Shown here piece by piece: positions 1 through 10,356 of a DNA stretch of 64,000 nt. This stretch comes from Bisporella sp. PMI_857 (taxonomy: Eukaryota; Ascomycota; Leotiomycetes; Helotiales; Helotiaceae). The position numbers and the translations under genes were made by a program. The notes under the pieces are model-generated. The model was not told the DNA's origin. It saw only the letters and a list, made by a program, of their open reading frames with translations, and did not search any database. The stretch spans positions 248,001-312,000 of the forward strand of contig JAJSPD010000044.1 of assembly GCA_021307315.1 (NCBI GenBank), in the 5' to 3' direction. The first letter of the stretch is position 1. Each line of letters starts with the position of its first letter.

Positions 1-1535
1 GAAGAAGGTCCACCATGTGGATTGAACCGAAACGGACCTCTCGCCAGACTCGGATTTCATATCCAGGGCAACCCATTGTCGCTCGAGGAAGGATTCGAGA
101 GAGCGCAAGCTTTCAAATGAAAGATAAGTTGCCGTTTGAGCAATGCTTTTCCTGATATGGTTTCTCTGTTCTTTGAGCAAACAGTGAGCGCCAACGACAA
201 GGACAGGGAATAAAATGCAATGGTGTAGCTTAAGAGTAAGATCAGAACCACCAATTATCTCCATACAAGCAGATACCGCTTGCTGCACCAAGTGGTGGTC
301 CACGTCTAGGCTACCGAGCGCTCTATACAGATATACAGAAGCCATAAGTCGATAGACAGAACAGAAAGCAGTCCAGGCCTTTTTATCGGGAGGCTTCTCA
401 TCAAGAGACATCTGCGACTTTGCTTGTTGTTCCAATGCCATCTGATATGAAAGGAGCAATCCTATTGGAACGGTCTCGTTGCAATTGTGAACACCATGGC
501 CGAGCGTGGCAAGTTTAGTTAAAATGGACAAGGTCTCTATAAAATCGTCATCCGATTGAACATTGCCCCACCATGGCTCACATCCTCCAAACTTTGCCCA
601 GGATGATACTTCAGCATAAGGCTGATCTCCTATCAGAAGCGCATGGGTGAGATCCATGGTCTGAAATATTGAGAGCATCAATATTGGCAAATCTCCTTTC
701 TGTTGAAAAATGGCGTTGGCACCGCCCCAGTGATTCAGTATTGCTTTACCTCCTAGCAAGTGGTGATGTGTAGTAGCAGATTCAGTATTTGGCTCGACGA
801 TTCCATCTAGGATGCATAGGAGGACATTACTCATGAATAGTGAGCCTTTAATTGCGTCATTATTCGCAGCCATCAAATGCTTTCGAAATATTCTCAGCGC
901 ATTTTTTCGATCCTCTATTCTTGATAGAGCGGATACATCATCTGAGATCTGATAGGCATAGGTATGGTGGGCATTTGCGACTGCGACAGCCGATTGGAAC
1001 AGAATTGGATCATCTATCAGAAGTTTTAGGTCAATGTTAAGGACCGTGTTCGACAAGTTGAAGCGTGGCAGGAGTTCGGTTTCGAAGTAAAGGATATGAT
1101 GATCGTTGTTTCTGTGTATGGTCGGGGCATTATATATCGGAACTATATGCTCGAATAAGTTTGGTAGAGGGAAGATGTTTCCGCAAGCACCCACCCTTTC
1201 TGTTGGCATTTCGCCCCCGGCTTGCTATGCAGTCGGTCCATCGCAGGCGGACCTTGCCATAATCGCAGTCTCGGCCACTCTTTATGCATTTCTCACAGCA
1301 TGGTTGTTTCAGATCGCATATTACCCGGCGCTCTTTGCAAGCCCAGCAAGAACCCTCGACTGTTCGAACTATATACCGGTAGACATGTTAGCATACATAT
1401 AGGATAAAGCGGAAACTGGGCCTAGCAAGGAGAGGCTATGGGTATTTATCCACTTCAGCCATGCACCAATTGCAGAAATATTTCCTGGACGACCAGCGGG
1501 TGGGTTGCGCGGCCACACTTACCCCTTGGTGGCAT
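1..1535 (-). CDS. Zn2Cys6 fungal transcription factor (3' end runs off the left edge)
   Basis: Model: exons 1535..1523, 1368..1195 and 1142..<1. A 4-codon first exon (start ATG at 1535) is followed by a 154-nt intron with donor GTAAGT, branch GCTAAC and acceptor TATAG. A 52-nt intron with donor GTGGGT and acceptor ATAG follows; the phases match. Exon 2 encodes a complete binuclear zinc cluster, beginning CWACKERRVICD and continuing with CCEKC and a sixth Cys eight residues on, then the RLRW-type linker usual in this family. The rest is one open frame of about 380 codons with the look of the fungal-specific factor domain (PF11951-like; near the left edge FPVLVVGAHCL). It should bind DNA in the nucleus as a dimer; the regulon is unknown. 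It lies head to tail with a decayed glycosidase gene, which could once have been its target, but that is inference. At least 443 residues are in the window. Confidence 0.88.
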
Positions 1536-2589
1536 GGCTCACATAAAGACATGAGGTTGTCAATTCGATGCTACCGATCATAATACTAATGGCGATGGAG
1601 CGATGGCAACGATATGAACAAAAAGAAAGCCCTGAAGGCGTACTTGTCTACCGCCATCCGAGGGCCTAGCTTATCGCATTGGGTGCTCAAAAGGTATCGA
1701 TAAGATGCAGGTTCCCCACGCCTGTGAGGTGGTATCGTGAGATCGCTTACCTGCACGTGATAGGCTAGCTCTCCCCGGATACTCTAAAATCGAAGCCGTC
1801 CAATGCTGGTCGCCTCGAACCGAGTGGCTGAAACTCGACACTGTGGCTGACAGGATGCTGCTTATTTTCTTCTCCGTTGTTCAATCATCTTTCTCTTTAG
1901 TCACTCAAAGCAAGATCTCGCGTTGTACAACACTTATTGCATAGCATGATGCATAATCCAGATAGCAAAAGAAATTAAGGCAAACATATCGAGTGACAGT
2001 ATGTGTTTCTGTGCTTTAAGGAAGTAGGCTCCCTGGAACTTCATTTCTTATGTGAGGTGAACAAAGAGAAGTCTAGAATATGAAAAGAGAATGTTGTTCT
2101 GTGAGTGAGAACTTCAAACCATATAATGGATACAAGTCGAATAAATTGCCCATACCAAGATGCATTTGCTGCAGCATTTGGTTACCGTTTTCATTGTTGC
2201 ATAGTTGTTGGTTGTGTGGTTGATAGAAATATGATTTAAGTACCGCACTGAGAACCTATCTGAAGAAGTAATGCCTTCATACTAAGGTACTGCATCAATT
2301 CGAGATTCCTCCAGAAATCCATTTCATCGTACCCAAATTTTCCCGTTGACAAGCTGTGAGGAGAGGATGGGAACAGCCAAGATAGCGATTACAAGGAACT
2401 CCCCATGGCGTGTCTGGCAGGAGAATGGACAGCGGGAGTTTAAGGGTGTCCAAGAGGACAAGGCTCTTCTGAAAAGGCGTTCCAAAGGGACGATATTTCT
2501 CAGTGACAACATTAGAAGGGTTACTGGAGCTCTCTAACGCAGTGAGAATAAAAGAATTTGCGAGGTCTCAATCTCCAAGCTGTTACATT
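1536..2589. other. intergenic, no gene seen
   Basis: About 1 kb between the transcription factor start and the decayed glycosidase. I see only short unconnected open frames on both strands and nothing with a family signature. Confidence 0.5.
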
Positions 2590-4170
2590 GCCTAGAATGC
2601 CCTCCCATAGCCACATTGGAATTTTGGAATTTTCTTGGCTTTTCAATACGTCTCCTGGTGTAATTACTGGAAGACTAGAAGTTCATCTCAGTACCCGAAG
2701 GGATAGTCCACTCGATCTCGAGTCCAGAATAATTGAGGACCACTAGCCATTTCTCACAATTCTGGCTTGTTCCTAAATGCGCATAAATGTTATGGTCCTG
2801 GGGACTCGGCTGGTGGGAGTGCCCATCAACCAAAACGTCCACTTGTTCCTTTGTCACGAATTGCTCATTGCCAAATTGCCACACAGATAAATCCTCGGGA
2901 TCATTGCCCTTCATCTGAGCTTCAATGTTAAAGCTTTCGTGGTCTTCCACCACTCCATCCATGGTTTTACTCCAGGGTCACAGAATCCAGAATTCCCTCT
3001 CTCACTCCACTGCATTGGATTTTTGGAGTGTTCTCTTGCCTTCACGTTGATAATCTTACAGCCACTTTCCACTTGCTCTTCGTCATTCGTGTATAAGTCA
3101 ATGCACTTCTTCCAGTAGTTTAGTGTTTCTATATCGTTAAGCCCCTCGATCGGCCACGACGCTGGGATGTTTCTCATCCCAGCCTCTTCACCTTGATATA
3201 CGAAAATTGTTCCTCCAAGTGTTGTCTGCATTAGGGCGATGAGCTTGGCACCCTTTGCTCGTAAGAGTTACTGTCATCAGCGTGGCGCCAAACAGATCTT
3301 GGATTATCGTGATTCTAAATGGTTACCGAGTTTGATCCATCATTTCAATCCTGACACGTTGCCAGCCTGTGATAATTGACTTCATTTCTTTCACATCCCA
3401 GAGCTTCAACTTCATTCTGACATTAGACACGTCTATATCGATCGCATCAAAGATAAAATTCATCATCAGCATACCAGAATTAGCACAGACGGTCTCCCAA
3501 ACATCCTGCTCATCACTAACACCCAGAATTTCTCCCATCGTGATGGTATCGTATTTGCTCAGAGCCTCACGATGAATTGCTCGCAGATACTGGTACGATC
3601 TTGGTCTATTGACGAAACATTGCAGCCCAGGCTGGCATTTGCGCCCGAGACGGAGGGATACTTCAGCGTCTGGATACTTGGGGACCATGGAGAGTAGGCT
3701 GATAACACCTATACGGAAGCCGGCAGCGCCTCATCTCATCCAGAAATGCATTGCATCGCAGATACCCTTCATTGAGGTTCTCCAAGTTCAAATAAGGCGA
3801 TTCCAGTGTGAAGAGTGCCAGGTAGTACTCGCCAGTCTTCTAATCGTATTTCCACGCCGAGTTAGCTTCACCAAGATTTGAGCCCGGTTGTTGGGAGTCT
3901 CCGGCGTGCCGTTAGCACTGACGTTCCTTGGTTTTCTCTGGATATGCCAATCGCACTTCAACTAGAAAACCTTGGATGCTTCGGTTCTCCAGAAACCACA
4001 TGTGCTCATAGCTGGTATGGTTAACCCCAAGATCTGCCATCAACCTCATATCTCGTTTCCTCAATTCTGAAATCAGCTTATCCCATCCCGAGGTACCATA
4101 TACATGGACTATTTTCTTGTAATTTGCAATGGCATTGCCTATATCTGATTCATGTAGCTTGCAGATCGGA
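2590..4170 (-). pseudogene. decayed GH13 alpha-glucosidase / maltase
   Basis: Fragments in at least three minus frames line up in order with a GH13 oligo-1,6-glucosidase/maltase. Near 4030-4170 lies an (A/G)D-LGVNHTSYEHMWF block (the family's DLVVNHTSDEH region). Near 3675-3745 lies AMHFWMR-stop-GAAGFRIGVISL, and near 3540 MGEILG, which retains the acid/base Glu. Near 3280-3320 NHDNPRS holds the third carboxylate motif, near 3010-3230 YQGEEAGMRNIPASWPI, and near 2690-2760 a VVLNYSGLEIEWTIP C-terminal segment. The catalytic nucleophile position reads Gly (GFRIG instead of GFRxD), there is an in-frame TGA a few codons before it, and frames change at about 3300 and 2950. The intact enzyme would hydrolyse maltose-type alpha-glucosides in the cytosol. 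This copy cannot make it. Confidence 0.85.
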
Positions 4171-4969
4171 GATGATCAGACAACGACTGCACCTAATAAC
4201 TTCATTTAGTCACGCCCCATCATGTGCCTGGAACGACAATGGATAAACCTGGTATACCACAGCCTCTCTTTACACCTTTTTAGTATCGAATATGAAGAAT
4301 TTGTTACGGGAATATTGCAGAATCGTAGATAAAATAGCAGTTATTAGCGTTTTTAATGGAAGTGTTGTATATATGCTAGATATTAATGCTCGCGGCTGCT
4401 CCACGGAGCAATTGTCATATTCATCTTGCCTTATATTTCACGAAAATTGCTCCTCCACGCTGTCTTGCTTGTTCAATCGGTTCAAAGACAAGGCTGTGAG
4501 GAAGGTAGAATCATGCACGTCGGCCAAGTCATGGACTTTGTCCATTCTTCTGAATGTACTGCATTTTAATCATATCCCCTGGCCTCTATCCCAAAATTCA
4601 CTGTGACAGTGTGCTTTTGGGCAGTAATTAGAGTATATTTTATCTGAGATAATACCGATGCCGCCAAACTAGGCTAATATCCTGGCATCAGCAAGAAAAC
4701 GGTGGCATCAATGTATTCCTTGTAAACATAACATGTGAGTATTGAGAAATTTAATACAATGAGAGAATTAAATGCCTTATCGACACCAACACATCTGCAA
4801 GCAGCCTGCCTACTGCTTATATTTCATAATAACACTAATCCAAATTCCAAAACGGAAGTTTCCTTTCTAATTCTCCCAGCATCGAGATTGAGAATTCCTC
4901 CCATCAACAATCACAAGTGAACCTTGAAACACTTGCTTCATAAATCATATCACATGCCTCCTTTGTTTA
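4171..4969. other. intergenic, no gene seen
   Basis: About 0.8 kb with a plus-strand open frame at 4292..4606 (104 codons) that matches nothing I know. Its composition is no different from the flanking AT-rich DNA, so I do not call it a gene. Confidence 0.4.
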
Positions 4970-5812
4970 CTAGTGATTCCTGAAGATACGAAAATACCAT
5001 ATCCAAACACTCACAACAGTCACTGGCACAACAAACGCCGAGTATATCCACATCTTTTCTGATACCCCCCACGACCTTGAGTCAGCCCCGTAGTCAAAAA
5101 AAGTTGTAGTGAAAACAGCAGAAATGTATGTTGGAGGCAAAAAGACCAGGGCGATAAATGAGGTAGCTTTCATAGCTTGACTGTCTGCTTTTATTGCCTT
5201 GGCAATTTCCACTGAGGCACGCGCATCATCTTGCGAAACGACATTGAAGACTCGTTGAATCTCGTTTTTCATTCGGTATCGGTATGATATACAGCGGCAG
5301 TGCATACTGTAGGCCATATGTGCGTACAGTAGGAGTCGCTGATGTGTTCTTCGCAAGGTAGTGTCAAGACGCGATTCGCGAGGTGAATGCTCACGGAAAT
5401 CAGTGTGGTATTTTAGGATGTGGTCAAGTGTCTTGGCGTTCACTCCCAAGATCTCTGAGACGGTAATAGCGTGCCTGGCTACTTCGTGCAGTCGCGCGTA
5501 GTCGGTTTTTGTTTTCAGTCGTCTCGCATGCTCTGCCCTTTGCCCTGCTGTATTTTCTTCCGACTCCGTCAGCTCCCGTATGGCGTAAGTAGCTTTATGC
5601 TGTAAACTGAGGTAGTAGTTCATAATCAAGATATATGGCCATAGCGGATCGTTGAGTGGACTTCTCCTTAGGTTTTGCAAGATCAAAGGAACAAGTCGTT
5701 TGACAGTCGGCACATCAGCTCTAATAAATAGAATGTTGGTCTTCTGTGATGCCCTCAACCAATTGGTAAAAACGATGATATCTCACCAGTGGCGGATGAT
5801 CTTTTCACCCAT
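4970..5812 (-). CDS. CorA-like membrane protein, C-terminal part; 5' end broken or unresolved
   Basis: A minus-strand frame open from 5782 to the TAG at 4970 encodes a helical cytoplasmic stretch followed by two closely spaced membrane helices at the C-terminus (FIALVFLPPTYISAVFTTTFF, then WIYSAFVVPVTVVSVWIWYF). This is the layout of the fungal CorA-like Mg2+ transporter domain family, without a clear GMN motif in the loop. No ATG starts the open part. Upstream in the same frame, ATG at 5812 begins codons that look like the same domain (MGEKIIRHW), but a TGA at 5783-5785 interrupts them. An intron of 55 nt (GTGAAA...TTGAG) could remove the stop, but its signals are weak. It is therefore either a gene with an unresolved first intron or a recent pseudogene. 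Function would be divalent cation transport or a derived role. Confidence 0.6.
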
Positions 5813-7935
5813 GTTTTGAAAGATAAAATGCTGGACCAAAAAACGAGATCAAGTGTCTGACATGAGATCAGCAATATCTGACAGAGATGCAAGACAAGTC
5901 GATACCTACTAACACTTGAAATTACTTCATCCCTATCGAAATCATCCTGGTATCCAAAATACCTATTTGAATCAAGGTATGTAGTTTCCCACCAAGTGGG
6001 CAGGAACTCAAACGACGCATTTAGATATTTAGTGCATCAATGACAGCGTTTAAATATATCCTCGTGCCCAGACACGCTGCGATCTTAATTAGCACAAATC
6101 ATGATTCCGAAATAGCGGTAGCTTATACGAAATAGTAACATCATAGATGCCTGCTTCCTCGCCAGACGGCTGGTTGGAAGTTGCAGAGACACTATGGTGA
6201 ATCCAAGAGGTTTCCCACTCACTGGTCCCTGTGTTGAAGTTAAAATTAAGCGTTCTCTCGAGAAGCTACGATATACCCTTCCTTTGTTTGAATACCTCTA
6301 TCCCGGCACAATGAGCAAGCGGTGCAGGAGCCATCACCGCAACGAGTCAATCATACAGGAAAGAGCTTTGGATAGTGTCTAAGCCGCTTATGAGGAGACA
6401 AATTAGTTCGATAAATAGCATGATAAACACCATACTCCATCCACGGTATTTCTTCACAGAGCCCAAGGCTCAGCCTACTTCCAGCCACCATTACTTTTAC
6501 AGTCTATAGCCAGGAGGCCCCAGCCCTGCTGAGGCTTACTCGCGATGTCAGGAGTCTCTTGGAACGTGCCATTTTCACCTTCTATTGCAAGGAAACCCGG
6601 CGGTGGGTGCCTAAATTGCGATATCATATTCTTGGCTATCCTTTGAGCACAGTCTACTCGTATAAGAATGTTAGAACGCCCCCACGACTACAAAGGATTG
6701 CGCCTTTTACAGATGGTGTGGGTAGCTGAGGTAGGATCCTAGAGAAGGGTGAACCAATCTGTTGTCGCTAGAGATCTGACAGCCTGGGAATGCACAAGCT
6801 CCGGTCAATACAATTTACCTTCTTGCACAGTAATAGGTCCAAGGCTGCAACGAGATCTTTCATAGTGCAAGTTGAAGATAAGAGCTTTGGCCCTGCGAAG
6901 CCAATTCTATACAAAAAATCTCCCTTTTCCTGCTATCGCCTTGGTTCAGACGTGCTCGAATGCGCCAGGTCGAGTATCATGTGACCAGTGTCCCCAATAG
7001 CATTGCGGTGTTTTGGCATATGGCGCCTTAATACGTAATGTTAATATAAAAATCCAATACGAGACTATACGGTAATAATATTATATGTTGCTAAAACTAG
7101 TTGTGTAAAGGATATATACATTATTTTTTTATTAAAGTATTATTTTACATAAAAATGTACAAGGTTGTAAAATACGTTTTGTAAAGCGCGCTAAACAGAA
7201 GTTTTATAACTATACGCAGTATATGGTAATACTATGGTAGAGCGTAATATAATAATATAAGATTGCTAATTTTAATCGTCGCACGTTTACAAGCTAGCAA
7301 TATCAAATTACGCAGTGTATAGTACAAGGATTTGAGGGTCGATATACCGTGATAATACTATTGAGAACATTACATGCGACAGAAGGCTTCCCAACAGAAG
7401 AGGTATGCTAATTATGGGGTTTAAATCTTGGAAACTATCATACATATAATTTAAGAATATGATGGCATGTTTTTGTAATCCTTTATTATTTAGCCTGTAC
7501 TAATATGATCTTCTGAGTCGTTAATCAGGTGATTTCCTGGTCTGAATTGAGAAAATATGACGACCTAGAACATTGTGAACAAGGGAGGCGTTCTTTTGTT
7601 ACGTGTAATGCGCCAAATTCTTGGGGTTATGCCGTAATATTTACAATGCTAGATCTTCAATGTGGTTACTCGTTACAAATAGCTTTAGCGACGACTATAC
7701 ACCAATGAGACTAGTTGTGAAAGGACTTCTTTAATTTTTTTTTTCCGTAGCTACAAAAACGTCTCGTGAGAGGTAAGAAATATAAATACCAATTCCAATG
7801 TCTATGTTGGATAGACTTCACCTTTCACTCTTCCCTTTCTCCCGTCCGCTCTCCTCTCATTTCTATTTTCAACAGGCCAATCCTCTTCATTAGTCATACA
7901 ACCATTTTGAGTTTGGTGGTGATAAAAAAGAGTTA
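5813..7935. other. gene-poor AT-rich stretch
   Basis: About 2.1 kb without a supported gene. The part from about 7000 to 7790 is strongly AT-rich, with many TATA/ATAAT runs, as seen in decayed repeat DNA of fungi. A minus-strand open stretch at about 6485-6680 contains a run ending in GWGLLAIDCKSNGGWK and could be a remnant of a gene I cannot name. Confidence 0.4.
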
Positions 7936-8474
7936 TTAAACGCAAGTAGCGGAATAAGAACGAATACCCGTAGTGAGCTGCTTGCACCCATTAGGCGTGG
8001 GATCTGCGACAGTAACAGTGATAACTCCGCCTGCGCCGCAGTTTGCGGCTTCATAGAGTCGAACTATCACCTATTAGTCTAACGAAGTTCATGGTCCAGA
8101 TACGTAATAAGAAAATACGGAAGACGTACTGGTGCAGCCAGGAAATATATCCGTGACGGTCCCGGAGATGGTCCCCGGGAGGATTGCGTTGCAGGTTGTG
8201 GGGTTTAAAATGAAGCCTTCCGCGATATCTGGAGAGCCGGTTACCACGCAACCTCCGCGAGACCTGACGATCGAATGCCGGTTAGCCGAGTTATGTTATG
8301 TTAGGTCTTGAGAGTTAAATAGACAAGGACCTTGAACAGAGTATCTCAATAAGGAAGGTTGACTTACCAGAGATCCATGGTGGCGGCGAAGGGCTGGCGT
8401 ACCTTGAGACTTGGGGCAGCTAGAGCGCTCGTTGTGGCCAGGACAGCGGTGAAAAAGAGGTTGGAGAATTGCAT
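7936..8474 (-). CDS. small secreted six-cysteine protein (effector-like), three exons
   Basis: Model: exons 8474..8368, 8263..8130 and 8063..7936, encoding 122 residues; no exon is long enough to show up as a gene on its own. Intron 1 (104 nt) has GTAAGT, branch GGCTAACC and acceptor GTCAG. Intron 2 (66 nt) has GTACGT and acceptor GATAG. Phases agree and the frame ends at TAA. Residues 1-20 form a clear signal peptide (MQFSNLFFTAVL, cleavage after ALAA). The mature part has six cysteines at 41, 60, 79, 89, 107 and 121, the last one residue from the C-terminus, which suggests three disulfides. I recognise no family. A TATAAA lies 111-116 nt upstream of the ATG. Size, secretion signal, even cysteine number and the gene-poor setting are those of candidate fungal effectors; that role is inference. 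Confidence 0.8.
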
Positions 8475-8584
8475 CTTGAATGGTTTGGTGTTGTGTTTGT
8501 GCCTTGTAAGATTCTTAGAAGGGATGAGACGATGATTGTTATGTTGGCCGTGAAGATTACGATATGGAATGGAAAAATGAGGTC

Positions 8585-8590
8585 TTTATA
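8585..8590 (-). promoter_or_regulatory. TATA box of the secreted six-Cys gene
   Basis: TATAAA on the minus strand, 111-116 nt before the ATG at 8474, with a pyrimidine/AT-rich leader between. Spacing fits a core promoter. Confidence 0.5.
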
Positions 8591-10178
8591 GGGAGAATTC
8601 TTCCTCCCAAACAGAGGGTAGAGGCTCCATAATAGGTAAGCGGCGCTCTGTAGGGGTCAGGCTCTAATCAGAACTTTCTCCATTCTTGAATATTATGCTA
8701 ATGCTGCCCAGGTACACACTCAAGAATCCTGGTAGGTGATTGGGAAGATGCACTGAGCTCATGCAATTATTTGACTGTGCCCTGGTCTCGTGCCTTCTCG
8801 ACCCTGTCTCAGTTACGGGCCCTAACGTAAGTCATCAAAAACCTGACGATGCTGAGTACAGAATGACTACCTTCATTCCAGTCTTCATGGCGCCCAGACA
8901 TAACTATCCATACAAATCCATGCTTGGGGAATCATTCTACATTATTACCAGATTTTAAATTATAAGGTAAGGATTCTTAGTCTTAAGAATCCAAACGAGA
9001 AGAAGTTTGACTGGTTGCAGACTAGTTCTTACCTCGTGTTCCAACCTATCGAGAAGGCTTCAAGATATAAATGCATGAGCCACAAGAAGTACGAAAGTTG
9101 TCATATATCTTAGTCACTAGCTTGTTAAAGCATTTAGCGGTGCAATAGACAGCGTTCATTCGAACTGAATTGTACAAGAAAATAGATGCAGCTACGCATC
9201 ACCAGGCTCAATCTCGGATGCACAATTCAGGCTCGCTGAAACGCGGAAATTGAGAAGGGGGAGTAATCCGAGCGATAAATATTGGTTACAGATCCCTGTG
9301 TTCATATGTTCCTCCTTCCAGACGGCGAAGGCAGTACGTCATCACGGCGCACAAAAATTGTGCGGCTCCCACGATGTCGCACAAGTCTAAAGATTCGAAA
9401 ACGGGCTGGTGTATAGCTGATATAGTAAAAGATTGTCAATACTTACTCCAGTGGCATTCGCGCAACTTTGCATATGATGTATGTAAGTAACGTAGCGGAT
9501 ATTTTATTGCCCATCTATCATCATGTAGCCTTCTAAGCCCTGTTTTAAAGTTCTGAATTATTTTGGTGGCTCATGAGCAGTATACACGTTTCTCTTGTCA
9601 AACCATGAGGCACTAGATCGAGAGAGAAGTTACTAAGATCAAACGGAACTAACCTAGGGAACAATCTATCTTCGGGGCTGGAACTAAGAACTCAAGCAGT
9701 CAAAAGACGTCTCAATCATCGCAATACAAGAAGAATAGTCCGGCACGGCACGAATATGAGAACCGATACGTGGTCACAAGACAGCAGTACAATAAGCTGA
9801 CGGTTTTTATCACATTTAGGAATCATATAAAAGAAGCTCGTGAGTCTCATTGTGGGAAAGCGCCAACATAGGCGAGTTTAATTTTAGTAAACACATTTGC
9901 AAAGATGCCAAACACGATGTGATCTAAGGGGGCTCTGGAATATCCATTTTTGCAATCATTCGAAGACGCGGCCATTTTGGAGCTCGATTCGTAAAGGCTC
10001 CCCAATTGTCGGAAAGCTTACTTGCTTACAGAATGTAAAAAGTAATCATGGTTACACATGACGTATCAAAATGCTAAAGGGAATATCCCAGCCATCAGGT
10101 TCACTAGTATTACGTCAGACTCGGCATAGCGAATGCGGAGCCGAGCAAATATATTCAAGGTATGCTTTTGAGCATAAG
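8591..10178. other. gene-poor stretch, no gene seen
   Basis: About 1.6 kb with no frame or splice-linked pair of frames that I can support on either strand. Confidence 0.4.
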
Positions 10179-10180
10179 TA

Positions 10181-10354
10181 CAGTCCGAACTGGATATTTC
10201 GGAACTCTCGGTTCTATGCCTATATTGGGGTATATAGAGGTTTCCGATGTAAAGAGGTCTGTTATAGCCACTTAACGCTTTGCAGATCCAGAGGTTTATT
10301 CCGATATATAGAGGTTTCCGATATAAGGAGTTCCGAAATATCCAGGTCGGACTG
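10181..10354. mobile_element. MITE with 27-bp terminal inverted repeats and TA target duplication
   Basis: The ends at 10181-10207 and 10328-10354 are inverted copies of each other over 27 bp with a single mismatch; the left end begins CAGTCCGAACTGGATATTTC. A TA dinucleotide flanks both ends (10179-10180 and 10355-10356), the target-site duplication of Tc1/mariner/pogo elements. The 174-bp length leaves no room for a transposase, so this is a non-autonomous element. Inside, the motif TATAGAGGTTTCCGAT occurs twice in direct orientation (near 10240 and near 10310), which suggests subterminal repeats. An open frame at 10071..10436 is a by-product of the element. Confidence 0.85.
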
Positions 10355-10356
10355 TA

